From: Mucilaginibacter sp. cycad4
GTDB taxonomy: Bacteria; Bacteroidota; Bacteroidia; Sphingobacteriales; Sphingobacteriaceae
Length of the DNA: 64,000 nucleotides
Direction: 5' to 3'
Assembly (NCBI RefSeq): GCF_034263275.1
Contig: NZ_CP139559.1
Location: forward strand, 558,001 to 622,000
A model generated the notes under the pieces. The model saw only the letters and a list, made by a program, of their open reading frames with translations, ran no database searches and was not told the origin of the DNA. Below are positions 27,101 to 33,377 of this stretch, piece by piece; within the stretch, counting starts at the first letter, position 1; the number at the start of each line of letters is the position of its first letter. The position numbers and the translations under genes were made by a program.

Positions 27101-27301
27101 TACGCGCCTATTATGAAACACAGCTTTTCTGTACCCGATCCCGAATCTGTTTATAACCTTGCTCCCGCTTCGGTATCAGCAAGCGGTAATATAGGCGGTT
27201 ACAATCCTAACAATGCAAGCAATTTTCCATACCGCGGCGTAGGGATCAGTGCCGGAGAGCAAACACGTGATTTTATTTTGGGCATTAATGCAAGATTTTA
27301 A
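24164..27301 (+). CDS. SusC/RagA-family TonB-linked outer-membrane transporter
   Basis: A 1045-residue outer-membrane oligosaccharide transporter. A signal peptide (NLFSLSLFAQ) is followed by a carboxypeptidase-regulatory-like domain at about 30-110 (LHGKVVDEKGEAMVGATVKV), the SusC signature NEVVVVGYGTLKKQDVTG, the plug domain with VDVLKGASATAIYGSRASGG, and a 22-strand barrel ending in an aromatic residue (GINARF). No STN domain is present, so it lacks the sigma/FecR signalling arm and fits control by the HTCS. susD follows by 14 bases. The substrate is inferred from neighbouring GH78 and GH115 as a rhamnose- and glucuronate-bearing plant polysaccharide. Confidence 0.95.
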   Translation: MQKFQLIKFWKIILIIVSVNLFSLSLFAQNIALHGKVVDEKGEAMVGATVKVTGTTTATTTNISGDFTLNVPANTRKITISFVGYADYEKTIAAGSANLGVIPMVKNSGNLNEVVVVGYGTLKKQDVTGTIATVSAKTLQEIPSANVFEQMKGRVAGLDVVNGNSGPAITIRGSRTISSATADQPLIVLDGQPYYNFIENINPNDIKSVDVLKGASATAIYGSRASGGVLLITTNRGRVGQTVTAYDSYVGTSRLEGKLQLLNGKQFAQLQDDALAGAIAQGSGSTNPNALTTTELQALNEGVSTDWAKLLIKPAMVWDQSLRVSGGSERTQFTVGAGYRVNTALEPNNDTKRISLNASIDHKINKVIKFGLTTLTTLRLINAGGGNQLGNARYMSPLTYPYNADGSLNILPQVGQIDATAINPLIPGRSPDQYYNYTRGFINNDIAYAEIAPIAHLKYRYTINYNFSQSLQGTYNGINGADIVTIAKTNASTTNNYQYRLAQEHLLTYDNTFGEKHSINFVAGFTSEFQHNENSNINATGIPSDANRNANLGLASTITSVGGSYTEQGLVSWVGRLNYAFDQRYNLTATIRSDANSALSPGHQRTTYPSIGLGWVISNENFMKRFEFIDNLKLRAGYGQTSTTNSIGPYNTLGQLSSSKYQYGGVTAGDAQGVRVTTLVNQDLSWQRTSDYNIALDFALLKNRLTGSIEVYKQRTTGIILPNQLPITNGASSQISNLGTSANKGLEITLSSLNIRNLGGFSWSTDYNMAFSREHIVSLPNGATQNIDAGEFVGQPLSVIYDVKKIGIWQAGEAAQAAVYGAKPGQIKIQDLNNDGKINFQDNQVIGNFQPQYTFGLTNRFSYKNFDLSIVIQGRMKFTTVVPYVSSSDSGTNGWQFLNLGRHNQPVIDYWTPTNPTDAFPQPNAQKQGSYYSTLQYYDGSFIRAKSINLGYNIPVGVVKKLGMTSLRVYANVTNPFVIYAPIMKHSFSVPDPESVYNLAPASVSASGNIGGYNPNNASNFPYRGVGISAGEQTRDFILGINARF

Positions 27302-27315
27302 TTCAGAAAGCAGCT

Positions 27316-29253
27316 ATGAAAATATTTAATAAAACCAGCTTTATTATTGCTGCAGCAGCAGTATTAACGGCCTCAAGCAGCTGTAAAAAGACACTGGTAG
27401 AAACCCCAAGGGCACAGCTTTACCCAAGTTATTTTGGTACGGCAGCAGGCGTTCAGGCAGCGGTTACAGGTGTATACAACGATTTGCGGGGCGCCTTCTC
27501 GGGCGAGGGAATTGTGTTTTTTTATAACGGAACAGATGAAAATATTCCCGGCGGCAGCGCCGGAACTAATCCCCCGATACTAAATTCGTACAATGGGATC
27601 AATTCATCAAATACACCCGATTTAATGGGTTTATATGTAGACATCAATACGTTAAACGGTGTTTTACAGTATGCATCGTCAATTACCGACGCCACTGCCA
27701 GAACACAATATGTTGGCCAGGCAAAGTTTCTTCGGGGCTTCCTGTATTTTTATCTGGTGCAAACCTACGGAGGGCTTACAGCCACGCAGAAAAGCGGGAT
27801 CCCCTTGCATACTACTTTTATCACCAAGGCCACAACAGCTGATGCGCCGGCGCAACTTGCCGACATCTACAACCTCATCATCCAGGATTTTACAGATGCT
27901 GCGGCCGCATTACCCCCTACCATTACCAGTTCAAATCCTTTCTCGGCAGCAGGGGTTGGTAAAACAGCCACGGTTGCGGTTGCAAATGCTTTCCTGGCAA
28001 AAGCTTATCTAACCAGGGGATATACGGAGGCTAAGCAAAGCGGCGACTTTCAAAAAGCGGCCGACCTGACTGCAGCACTGATCAACAATAAAGGCACTTA
28101 CGGTTTGGATTTGTGGCAGGATTATAATGATGTCCATAAACCGGCCAATGATTACGGCAAGGAAAATATGTTTGCTATTGATTATGGTATCACAGATCCT
28201 ACTTATTCCGGCTATACACAACAGGGCTCGGGGGGCTATGGCATCAATCAGCTTTATGTACTGGCACGCTTTAACTATGTTTCAACCGGGATAGATAACA
28301 TTGCCGGAATAGATGCGGTTCCGCAAAAGATGAGTGCGAAAACAGGCATGCTGCGTGACGTTTATGGTGGCCGCCCTTACGTACGCCTTGCGCCCAATGT
28401 GCCTTATACTATGCAGGTGGCCTTTGCCGACCAGGTTCATGATACCCGCTTTGACGCTACCTTTCAAACATTCTGGATCTGCAATACCAAAGCCGCCGCG
28501 GGTACAACCAGCACAGGTGGTTTAAAAGGTGTGCTTACTCCGGCATCCAATGTTTCTTTAACCGCTTACCAGCCGCCGTTAGATGGCGATACGGCTATCC
28601 TGATGACAAGCGAGGACGTCACCATGGCCCGGAGAGATGATTTTAAAGGTTTAATCGTCACCCAAAAACAATACAACAATACAGTTTTTCCGACGGTGAA
28701 AAAGTTTGATGACCCGCTGCGTACAGGGATCCTTGATTTTTCAAGCAGGCCAATTGCTTTAATGCGTTTTTCGGAGGTTTACCTGATGAATGCAGAAGCC
28801 AATTATATGCTGGGCAATACAACTGCAGCTGCAGCTTCCCTGAATACGATCAGGCAGCGGGCGGCTTACCGTACACCGGCCGACGGGCTCTTTATCCCTA
28901 AAAATAAATTCAGGGTAACAGCAGCTACCATGGGCGCGGACAATACCACTAATGCCGCGGCAATGGCTTTAACACCTGCACAGCTGGCCCAGCTTTCTGT
29001 TCCTAATACCACTTCGGGTTCAACGCTTTGTGGTATGGATTTAATTTTAGAGGAGTACAGCCGCGAGCTTTATGGTGACCCCCGCCGCTGGTATGACCTG
29101 GTACGGACACAGCAGTTGGTAAGGCGTGTAAAAATGTATAACGCGCTTGGGGCGCCGAACATCCAGGCTTATCATACGCGCAGGCCAATTCCGCAATCTT
29201 TAATTAATAACGTATTGTCGGGTACTCCATATCCGCAAAACAACGGCTATTAA
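27316..29253 (+). CDS. SusD/RagB-family surface lipoprotein
   Basis: A 645-residue glycan-binding partner of the adjacent SusC. The lipoprotein signal ends in TASSSCKK with the acylated Cys at residue 23. TPR-like helices typical of SusD are visible (AKFLRGFLYFYLVQTYGG near residue 135; FSEVYLMNAEANYMLGN near 490). The C-terminal RagB motif EEYSRELYGDPRRWYDLVRT is intact. It is somewhat longer than the usual 500-600 residues because of inserts around 280-430. It is co-transcribed with susC, and a strong terminator follows. Confidence 0.95.
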   Translation: MKIFNKTSFIIAAAAVLTASSSCKKTLVETPRAQLYPSYFGTAAGVQAAVTGVYNDLRGAFSGEGIVFFYNGTDENIPGGSAGTNPPILNSYNGINSSNTPDLMGLYVDINTLNGVLQYASSITDATARTQYVGQAKFLRGFLYFYLVQTYGGLTATQKSGIPLHTTFITKATTADAPAQLADIYNLIIQDFTDAAAALPPTITSSNPFSAAGVGKTATVAVANAFLAKAYLTRGYTEAKQSGDFQKAADLTAALINNKGTYGLDLWQDYNDVHKPANDYGKENMFAIDYGITDPTYSGYTQQGSGGYGINQLYVLARFNYVSTGIDNIAGIDAVPQKMSAKTGMLRDVYGGRPYVRLAPNVPYTMQVAFADQVHDTRFDATFQTFWICNTKAAAGTTSTGGLKGVLTPASNVSLTAYQPPLDGDTAILMTSEDVTMARRDDFKGLIVTQKQYNNTVFPTVKKFDDPLRTGILDFSSRPIALMRFSEVYLMNAEANYMLGNTTAAAASLNTIRQRAAYRTPADGLFIPKNKFRVTAATMGADNTTNAAAMALTPAQLAQLSVPNTTSGSTLCGMDLILEEYSRELYGDPRRWYDLVRTQQLVRRVKMYNALGAPNIQAYHTRRPIPQSLINNVLSGTPYPQNNGY

Positions 29254-29280
29254 AGATTTCCCCAAAATTACCTCTAATAT

Positions 29281-29323
29281 AAAACTAACGGAGCTGTCAT
29301 TATTTGACAGCTCCGTTAGTTTT
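29281..29323 (+). terminator. Strong terminator of the susCD operon
   Basis: A perfect 19-bp stem (29281-29299 with 29305-29323) closes a 5-base loop. The innermost part is GAGCTGTCA/TGACAGCTC and the outer part AAAACTAACG/CGTTAGTTTT. The A/T flanks make it work in either direction. Confidence 0.92.
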
Positions 29324-29445
29324 AACGGAATATATTATCCACTTGCAGGACCGGTTTTTTGTTTAAATAAGTAAGTAAAAAGGAAAGCCTTTGGCCTTTC
29401 ACCAAGTCAGGGTTTGGGGATGGGGTTATTTTTATAGTAATTTGC

Positions 29446-29733
29446 CTACATATCGATCGACCTTAATTTGGTTGATGGATTAGCCATATTTATCGAAAAA
29501 AGATTTTCAGGCAATATAATGTCCGGGTATTTATCCATTATATAAGCCTTTTGAACGGGAACATCAAATGCCCTGATCACGCGTTGGTTAAATGTTTTTA
29601 CTTTGATAATCTCGTTGTTCGTGCGGAGCAGGATCACCGGTTGCGGCGCTCCGTTTATCTGTACGCTATAATTATAATCTAAGCCCTGGAAATAGATAGT
29701 TGTTTCATAGCCAAATTCATAAACCTCTTTGGC
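29446..29733 (-). pseudogene. Out-of-frame C-terminal part of the membrane protein at 29679-29960
   Basis: In the -1 frame relative to the upstream gene, an open stretch reads AKEVYEFGYETTIYFQG and continues without a stop for 95 codons to 29446. The text is protein-like (soluble, strand-rich, VILLRTNNEIIKVKTFNQR), and the stretch starts well inside the upstream gene, at the site A AAA AAG (29739-29733). Joined there, the product would be 171 residues: two membrane helices plus a soluble C-terminal domain. A GTG at 29635-29637 could serve as an independent start, but it would cut the domain. Either the gene is broken by loss of one A in a six-A run, or translation slips by -1. Confidence 0.6.
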
Positions 29734-29960
29734 TTTTTTGATTTTTTAGTTTTAACGGAAAGGACCAGGTAAAAGATGCCGGCCCAGATTAGCAGTAACG
29801 GTACAAATATTATCCAGCCGCCCATGCTGCCAAAAAAAACAACTAACGGGGCTCCAAAGCAAAGGGTAAACATCAATCCAAAACTGGTATAAAATGGTTT
29901 GGAATAAAAATAAGTAATCCTTCTGCTTACATCATCTGTTATTAACCTTACAGGTACCAT
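29679..29960 (-). CDS. Hypothetical two-helix membrane protein (N-terminal part of a frame-interrupted gene)
   Basis: 93 residues in the zero frame. Two hydrophobic helices, about 27-47 and 48-68 (LMFTLCFGAPLVVFFGSMGG and WIIFVPLLLIWAGIFYLVL), are followed by a Lys-rich tail KTKKSKKPKR. After residue 76 the zero frame gives a short unconvincing end, while the -1 frame continues as a good protein (see 29446-29733). No family recognised. It sits on the strand opposite to susCD and hsp20 and has its own AT-rich upstream region. Confidence 0.55.
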   Translation of the reverse strand: MVPVRLITDDVSRRITYFYSKPFYTSFGLMFTLCFGAPLVVFFGSMGGWIIFVPLLLIWAGIFYLVLSVKTKKSKKPKRFMNLAMKQLSISRA

Positions 29961-30205
29961 GATTTTGTACTTTGTAATTTAACCAAAATAAAATGGTTAT
30001 TGTTTTAGGCCCAAAAGGATGGGTAGATTTCAATTTGCTGCAATTCTACCAATGACATGCTGCAGTGAAAATATCACCCATTACTGCTTTATTTAGCGCG
30101 ACCGTTAAAACGATGGCACATTGAATATTTGTCAGGTCGAACTGAAAAAAATACATTTTTTGTGAAATTTTTTCAGTGATTTCAAGTTGTTTACCCTGCT
30201 GGCAT

Positions 30206-30213
30206 TAGCTTTG
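30206..30213 (+). promoter_or_regulatory. -7 element of the small heat-shock gene
   Basis: TAGCTTTG matches TAnnTTTG fully, 63 bases before the ATG. A TTG at 30187-30189 is the nearest -33 candidate, with short spacing (16 bases). Upstream, ACTGAAAAAAAT (30140-30151) and ATTTTTTCAGT (30168-30178) form an inverted repeat that could bind a regulator. The rest of 29961-30276 holds nothing recognisable. Confidence 0.5.
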
Positions 30214-30276
30214 AACTAAGTGAACCGGTTTAATTAATATAAGTTTTAATCATTAATTTATTAAGGAGGAAGACCT

Positions 30277-30720
30277 ATGACATTGGTTAAATTTAATGCC
30301 GACAAAAAGAATAACAGTTCGTTATTACCATCATTTAATGATGTTTTTGAATCAATCTTCAACGATTCTTTTTTTAATGACCGCCTGGTAGCACGCGTTC
30401 CCGCAGCTAACATCAGCGAAACCGAGGATCATTATCATGTTGAGCTGGCTGCGCCCGGTCTGAAAAAGGAAGATTTTAAGATCAACCTCGACCGCAATGT
30501 GCTGAACATTTCGGTAGAACGTCAAAACGAAAGCAGCGACGTTCAAAAAAATTATAGTAAACGGGAGTATAGTTACAGTTCATTTGTACGTTCGTTTACG
30601 TTACCCGACAGCGCCAATGCCGAAAATATTGAGGCTACTTATACAGACGGCGTCCTGAAGATCGATATTGCTAAACGCGAAGAGGCTAAGGCAATACGCA
30701 GACAAATCGAAATTAAATAA
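30277..30720 (+). CDS. Hsp20/alpha-crystallin small heat-shock protein
   Basis: A 147-residue ATP-independent chaperone that holds unfolding proteins. The N-terminal arm (LLPSFNDVFESIFNDSFFND) is followed by the alpha-crystallin domain at about 40-135: ISETEDHYHVELAAPGLKKEDFKINLDRNVLNIS, with FTLPDSANAENIEATYTDGVLKIDIAK near the end. The C-terminal RQIEIK holds the I-x-I/V anchor. A strong ribosome-binding site (AAGGAGGAAG) precedes the ATG, implying high expression. Its position next to a low-oxygen gene block fits stress induction, but the common operator of that block was not found here. Confidence 0.95.
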   Translation: MTLVKFNADKKNNSSLLPSFNDVFESIFNDSFFNDRLVARVPAANISETEDHYHVELAAPGLKKEDFKINLDRNVLNISVERQNESSDVQKNYSKREYSYSSFVRSFTLPDSANAENIEATYTDGVLKIDIAKREEAKAIRRQIEIK

Positions 30721-30739
30721 GTGGGATAGTTTTTTAATT

Positions 30740-30765
30740 GAGGCTCCTGTTAAAGCAGGAGCCTC
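30740..30765 (+). terminator. Hairpin after hsp20
   Basis: GAGGCTCCTG pairs with CAGGAGCCTC around TTAAAG. The tail is TAATTTA rather than a T run, so attenuation is as likely as full termination. The next ATG follows 12 bases later. Confidence 0.6.
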
Positions 30766-30777
30766 TAATTTATAGCT

Positions 30778-31092
30778 ATGGAACTCGGGTTTTATATTTT
30801 GCTGAGCGTGAGAACACCGGTGGGATTTGATAGTTATGGGCAGTATTTTTTGGGTAATGACCGAAATTTCGCTGAACTGCTTTTTGACAGCTTTAAGGGA
30901 AGGGAACCCTCGGGCCCCGATTTACTGCATATCGACCTGATGGAAACGACGGACGAAATCCCGGTGAAAATCAAGTCGATATCCTGTACACTTGAAGAGT
31001 TAACCTGTAATATCAAATTGATTGTCCGGGGTATCTTCCGGCAGAAGAACCTCACAGAATTTAACGGATATGGACAGGCAACAACGGAATGA
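30778..31092 (+). CDS. Hypothetical 104-residue protein
   Basis: Soluble protein starting MELGFYILLSVRTPVGFDSY. It has mixed strands and helices: FAELLFDSFKG, a LLHIDLMETTDEIPVKIKSI strand pair, then CTLEELTCNIKLIVRGIFRQ. No family recognised. It overlaps the next small gene by 23 bases, indicating translational coupling, and follows the hsp20 hairpin closely, so it may be read through from hsp20. The coding character is supported by the clean start and the coupled neighbour. Confidence 0.6.
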   Translation: MELGFYILLSVRTPVGFDSYGQYFLGNDRNFAELLFDSFKGREPSGPDLLHIDLMETTDEIPVKIKSISCTLEELTCNIKLIVRGIFRQKNLTEFNGYGQATTE

Positions 31093-31273
31093 GATGCTCA
31101 TCGGTTTGCTCATGATAATGGTGTTATTGGCAGAGATGTTTTTATGGTTTACCAGTCCTGGTCATCGCTTGCCTGAAATGCATCAGAAGATATTGCTCAC
31201 TGGTGCGCTGCTTTGGATATCGGGCATTCTTTTTCGCATAAACAAGAGCGATAGCGATGACTGGGCGGTATAA
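31070..31273 (+). CDS. Small two-helix membrane protein
   Basis: 67 residues from the ATG at 31070 (MDRQQRNEMLIGLLMIMVLL). Two hydrophobic helices (about 9-27 and 42-58, the second IILLTGALLWISGILF-like) surround a short loop GHRLPEMHQK. The frame is open upstream to 31022 but lies inside the preceding gene, so the coupled ATG is chosen. Function unknown; probably an inner-membrane accessory protein. Confidence 0.6.
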   Translation: MDRQQRNEMLIGLLMIMVLLAEMFLWFTSPGHRLPEMHQKILLTGALLWISGILFRINKSDSDDWAV

Positions 31274-31764
31274 TTTAAACAGTTGTTCTGCCGTCTTAGC
31301 TTCGTGAAAGCTTATCCCTTTCCTGGTTGAACGCAGTTTTCATATACCAGGTTTTTACGCCCGGTTCACTACTGGAATAGCGGTCCCGAAGCAAGTATAA
31401 TGTTGACGCTGCCCGCAAAAAAAAGAGGCTGTATCATAAATCAAATTGACCGCCCCTGGTGTTGTGTTTACCTATAAATTGAAATTTAGCTGATAATATT
31501 TATACAAAAGGGGGTTAACATATTTTTGTATAAAAATCACTTAGTTATTTGATTATTAATTACATATGTAAATGTTAACCCTAAATTCTGTTAACCCTGT
31601 TAACTCCCCTGGCCCGTCCGGAAATAGCTATACAGATTTGTGATTAAATCCTATTTTAACTATACAAGATTGTTAGTAGGGCCAATCCAACTTAAAACTA
31701 TATGTCGCTTAAGTACCTGAATAATTAATATCTAACTTCGTCCAACTTTTGGGGTGCACTTCAA
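31274..31764. other. 490-base gene-free AT-rich stretch
   Basis: No coding frame, RNA gene or convincing hairpin recognised. The sequence becomes strongly AT-rich from about 31480, next to the 3' end of adhP. Confidence 0.4.
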
Positions 31765-32799
31765 TCAGGGTTTAGCTATCTCAAGTACTATCCGCCCGTC
31801 TACCTTACCATTTTTCAGGTCGGCCAAAACCGTATTGATATCCTCTAACTTTGCGGTGTGTATGGTGGCTTTAACTTTTCCTTCCACGGCAAAATCTATG
31901 GCTTCCTGCAAATCTTTACGGGTACCTACAATTGATCCCCTGATGGTGTAGCGGTTCAGCACGGTTTCAAATATGGGAAGGTCAAAACTACCGGGAGGTA
32001 ACCCATTCAGCGCGATAGTCCCCTTCCTTCTTAACGCAGATATGCCTTGTTTAAATGCTATGAGCGATACAGCGGTAACCAACACCCCATGCATGCCCCC
32101 TGTTTCTTTTTGTAAAAACGTGCCTGGGTCTGTAGTTTTGGCATTAACGGTTAGCTCGGCGCCAAGGCTTTTGGCTAATTCCAGCTTGGTGTCGTCTACA
32201 TCAATAGCCGCAACATGCATGCCCATGGCTTTGGCATATTGTACAGCTAAATGCCCAAGGCCTCCTATGCCGGAAATAGCCACCCATTCACCGGGTTTGG
32301 TTTCTGTTTCTTTCAGGCCTTTGTAAACGGTGACGCCCGCGCAAATAATCGGCGCCATTGCGGTGCAATCCGAGCCTGCCGGGAAATGCCCAACATAACG
32401 GGAATCGGCCACCACATACTCTGCATAACCGCCGTCAACGCTATAACCGCCGTTTTTCTGGTCCTTACATAACGTTTCCCAGCCGGTGATACAGAATTCG
32501 CAGCATCCGCAGGCGCTGTACAACCACGGTACGCCTACAATATCACCTTCCTTCAGGCCTTTAACATCAGGCCCGAGGGCTACTATATAACCAATGGCCT
32601 CGTGGCCGGGGATCAGCGGCATTTTGGGTTTAACCGGCCAGTCGCCGTCTGCTGCGTGCAGGTCGGTATGGCAAACACCACTGGCTATTACTTTAACCAG
32701 TATTTCATACCGGCCCGGCTCCCGTACCGGCATTTCTTCTATTTGCAAAGGCTGGCCAAATTCATGCACTACAGCAGCTTTCATTTTTTTGGGTATCAT
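31765..32799 (-). CDS. adhP: Zinc-dependent alcohol dehydrogenase, AdhP type
   Basis: A 344-residue medium-chain dehydrogenase that interconverts primary alcohols and aldehydes with NAD. The catalytic zinc site is in SGVCHTDLH and GHEAIGYI, and the structural zinc cysteines are in CGCCEFCITGWETLC. The Rossmann fold carries GIGGLGHLAVQYAKAMG. It is close to the AdhP ethanol dehydrogenase type. An operator of the shared A[AG]TGAY-N4-RTCA class lies 71 bases before the start, linking the gene to the low-oxygen set. Ethanol or acetaldehyde turnover during oxygen limitation is inference. Confidence 0.93.
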   Translation of the reverse strand: MIPKKMKAAVVHEFGQPLQIEEMPVREPGRYEILVKVIASGVCHTDLHAADGDWPVKPKMPLIPGHEAIGYIVALGPDVKGLKEGDIVGVPWLYSACGCCEFCITGWETLCKDQKNGGYSVDGGYAEYVVADSRYVGHFPAGSDCTAMAPIICAGVTVYKGLKETETKPGEWVAISGIGGLGHLAVQYAKAMGMHVAAIDVDDTKLELAKSLGAELTVNAKTTDPGTFLQKETGGMHGVLVTAVSLIAFKQGISALRRKGTIALNGLPPGSFDLPIFETVLNRYTIRGSIVGTRKDLQEAIDFAVEGKVKATIHTAKLEDINTVLADLKNGKVDGRIVLEIAKP

Positions 32800-32867
32800 A
32801 TTTTCAATGGCTTATGATTAATAGTTTATTGATTAATACAAAGCTTGCGGAATTTAGCGGCTTAAAT

Positions 32868-32883
32868 AATGATGGAAATCACC
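32868..32883. promoter_or_regulatory. CRP/FNR-type operator before adhP
   Basis: AATGATGGAAATCACC contains TGAT-GGAA-ATCA (32870-32881), 71 bases before the adhP ATG at 32799. It is the least symmetrical member of a set of six. No good -7 box is seen at the 51.5-base distance found in four of the others. Confidence 0.6.
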
Positions 32884-32954
32884 TGCTATTATGATATGGG
32901 ACATTCAATCACTAAACTGCGGGAAGATCTATAAAAGTGCGAATGATAACTACG

Positions 32955-33178
32955 CTATTTTCCATCATAAACAACACCAGATGTTGGCGTTTCTTTTAAT
33001 TCAATTTTAACAAGCCCATTCAATTGCCTGGTTATGCTGTTCCGGATCCATATGGCCAGGTTTTCGGCCGTGGGGTTTCCCAAGCCGGAGACCTCGTTCA
33101 TAATGGTATGATCCAACTGGGCAACTATGGGTTTCACCACGTGTTGATCAGGGCAAAGTCAAGCACCCATCCTTCGGG
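32955..33178 (-). pseudogene. Decayed 6-carboxytetrahydropterin synthase (QueD/PTPS) remnant
   Basis: The last 60 or so residues are clearly the C-terminal half of a 6-pyruvoyl-tetrahydropterin synthase family protein: PIVAQLDHTIMNEVSGLG, then NPTAENLAIWI and KIELKETPTSGVVYDG. Upstream, PEGWVLDFALINT continues the family pattern in another frame, with one base missing at about 33139-33141 (INT-VVKP expected). Before that, stops appear and the N-terminal zinc-binding histidines are absent. So the gene is both frameshifted and truncated. QueD makes the queuosine precursor; a functional copy would have to lie elsewhere. Confidence 0.75.
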
Positions 33179-33313
33179 CTTTATTACTTAGCCTTTAGCA
33201 ATGATTTTCGGAGGTTGCCGGTTCTCTCAAGTTTATAATGCTGCGCAATAGTCTTTCCTTATAGGCTTTTTTGGTTAGATGCTGTTTTATAGGTGTTTAC
33301 AATCAGGTCGATA

Positions 33314-33329
33314 AGTGACCCTCGTCACT
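33314..33329. promoter_or_regulatory. CRP/FNR-type operator before the L,D-transpeptidase-like gene
   Basis: AGTGACCCTCGTCACT is a perfect 6-4-6 inverted repeat. Its core ends 50 bases before the ATG at 33378. The nearest -7-like sequence, AACTTTAC at 33352, would put the site nearer the class II position than the other members of the set. Confidence 0.75.
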
Positions 33330-33377
33330 ATTTTAATACCCGGCACGCTGCAACTTTACATCATCAAAAACGATGTT

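Noticed and set aside
29316-29760. 15-base repeat TTAGTTTTAACGGAA at 29316-29330 and 29746-29760
   Set aside because: One copy is part of a terminator arm and the other is coding sequence; no mobile-element features, so chance or minor duplication is enough.
30061-30180. Search for the CRP/FNR operator before hsp20
   Set aside because: AGTGAAAATATCACC has the half-sites one base too close (TGA-N5-TCA), and no other match was found, so hsp20 is not placed in the regulon.
23870-33310. TCAGGTCGA found before susC, hsp20 and the transpeptidase-like gene
   Set aside because: The same word also occurs inside genes (about 340 and 52260), it is not symmetrical, and its distance to the start codons varies.
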